DNA of 16,394 bases, from contig JAHHTX010000042.1 of the NCBI GenBank assembly GCA_020024255.1, positions 1-16,394 on the forward strand, given 5' to 3'. The DNA comes from Anaerotignum sp. (GTDB lineage Bacteria > Bacillota > Clostridia > Lachnospirales > Anaerotignaceae). A program made the translations under genes and the position numbers. Within the stretch, counting starts at the first letter, position 1. Each line of letters starts with the position of its first letter. Below are positions 16,213 to 16,394 of the stretch, one piece after another. Below the pieces are notes generated by a model, which was not told where the DNA came from, made no database searches, and saw nothing but the letters and a program-made list of their open reading frames with translations.

Positions 16213-16239
16213 CCACTTTCATCCACTTTACACCACTAT
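16213..16239 (-). promoter_or_regulatory. MraZ operator: three direct repeats at 10-bp spacing
   Basis: On the minus strand three boxes occur at exact 10-bp steps: ATAGTGG (16239-16233), AAAGTGG (16229-16223) and AAAGTGG (16219-16213), each followed by three variable bases. The repeat AAAGTG(T/G) plus three bases is the MraZ site described in mollicutes, and GTGG-type tandem boxes are known in other bacteria. They cover roughly +1 to +30 of the predicted transcript, which suits repression of the operon by its first product. Confidence 0.88.
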
Positions 16240-16246
16240 TGACCAT

Positions 16247-16275
16247 ATTGTAATCTATTTGTAATAAAAATACAA
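16247..16275 (-). promoter_or_regulatory. Sigma-A type promoter of the dcw operon
   Basis: On the minus strand TTGTAT (16275-16270), 17 bp, then TACAAT (16252-16247), giving a predicted start near 16240 and a leader of about 80 bases. The MraZ boxes begin right at the predicted start. Confidence 0.75.
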
Positions 16276-16394
16276 GTCCCTTCTCCCTGTTTTTCTCTGC
16301 TTTTTCTTTCCAAATTCACAATGTTTTCAAGGTTTTTCGCACTTTTATACTTCTTTGTCCAAATCTATCTATGCACCTATCATTCATATTATAC
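16276..16394 (-). promoter_or_regulatory. Upstream non-coding stretch with a second possible -10
   Basis: No gene or hairpin is seen in this AT-rich, purine-strand-biased sequence. At the window edge a perfect TATAAT lies on the minus strand (16393-16388), directed at mraZ. Its -35 would be outside the window, so a second dcw promoter is possible but cannot be judged. Confidence 0.25.

Overview
The window is a dense, almost wholly minus-strand stretch of a low-GC Gram-positive chromosome. Strong AGGAGG-type ribosome sites, an AAGGTGGTACCACG T-box and a gene order matching the Bacillus subtilis division and cell-wall (dcw) cluster point to a Clostridia-type Firmicute, perhaps Lachnospirales-like. 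The genus is not determined. Reading in the direction of transcription (right to left) the order is mraZ, rsmH, ftsL, pbpB (ftsI), spoVD-like PBP, murE, murF, mraY, murD, ftsW/spoVE and then valS. MurE carries the DNPR signature, so the peptidoglycan stem peptide should contain meso-diaminopimelate.

Right end (16162-16394): the control region of the dcw operon. It holds a sigma-A type promoter (TTGTAT, 17 bp, TACAAT) followed directly by three GTGG boxes at 10-bp spacing, which match known MraZ operators and suggest autorepression. A second perfect -10 hexamer lies at the window edge. Middle (3214-16161): ten genes packed with gaps from 4 bases of overlap to about 170 bases. They provide the regulator (MraZ), the 16S rRNA methyltransferase (RsmH), the septal scaffold protein FtsL, two class B transpeptidases, the MurE, MurF and MurD ligases, the lipid I synthase MraY, and a SEDS glycosyltransferase (FtsW/SpoVE). 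Together they take UDP-MurNAc-peptide through to lipid I and septal cross-linking. MurG, DivIB/FtsQ, FtsA and FtsZ are not in the window. A second promoter with a 120-base leader sits before murE.

Left end (1-3213): valS has its own consensus promoter and a complete T-box leader with a candidate GUA (Val) specifier, and lies directly after ftsW with no terminator seen between them. Beyond valS is a 205-base array of six adjacent hairpins containing no convincing gene.

The most interesting signal is between pbpB and the spoVD-like gene. A 17-bp hairpin buries the whole Shine-Dalgarno of spoVD in read-through mRNA, while a sigma-E-like promoter overlapping the pbpB stop codon would start transcription inside the 5' arm of that hairpin and so free the site. 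This would be a promoter-dependent translational switch, resembling that of some phage T4 late genes, keeping a sporulation PBP silent in a vegetative operon. This is a hypothesis from sequence alone.
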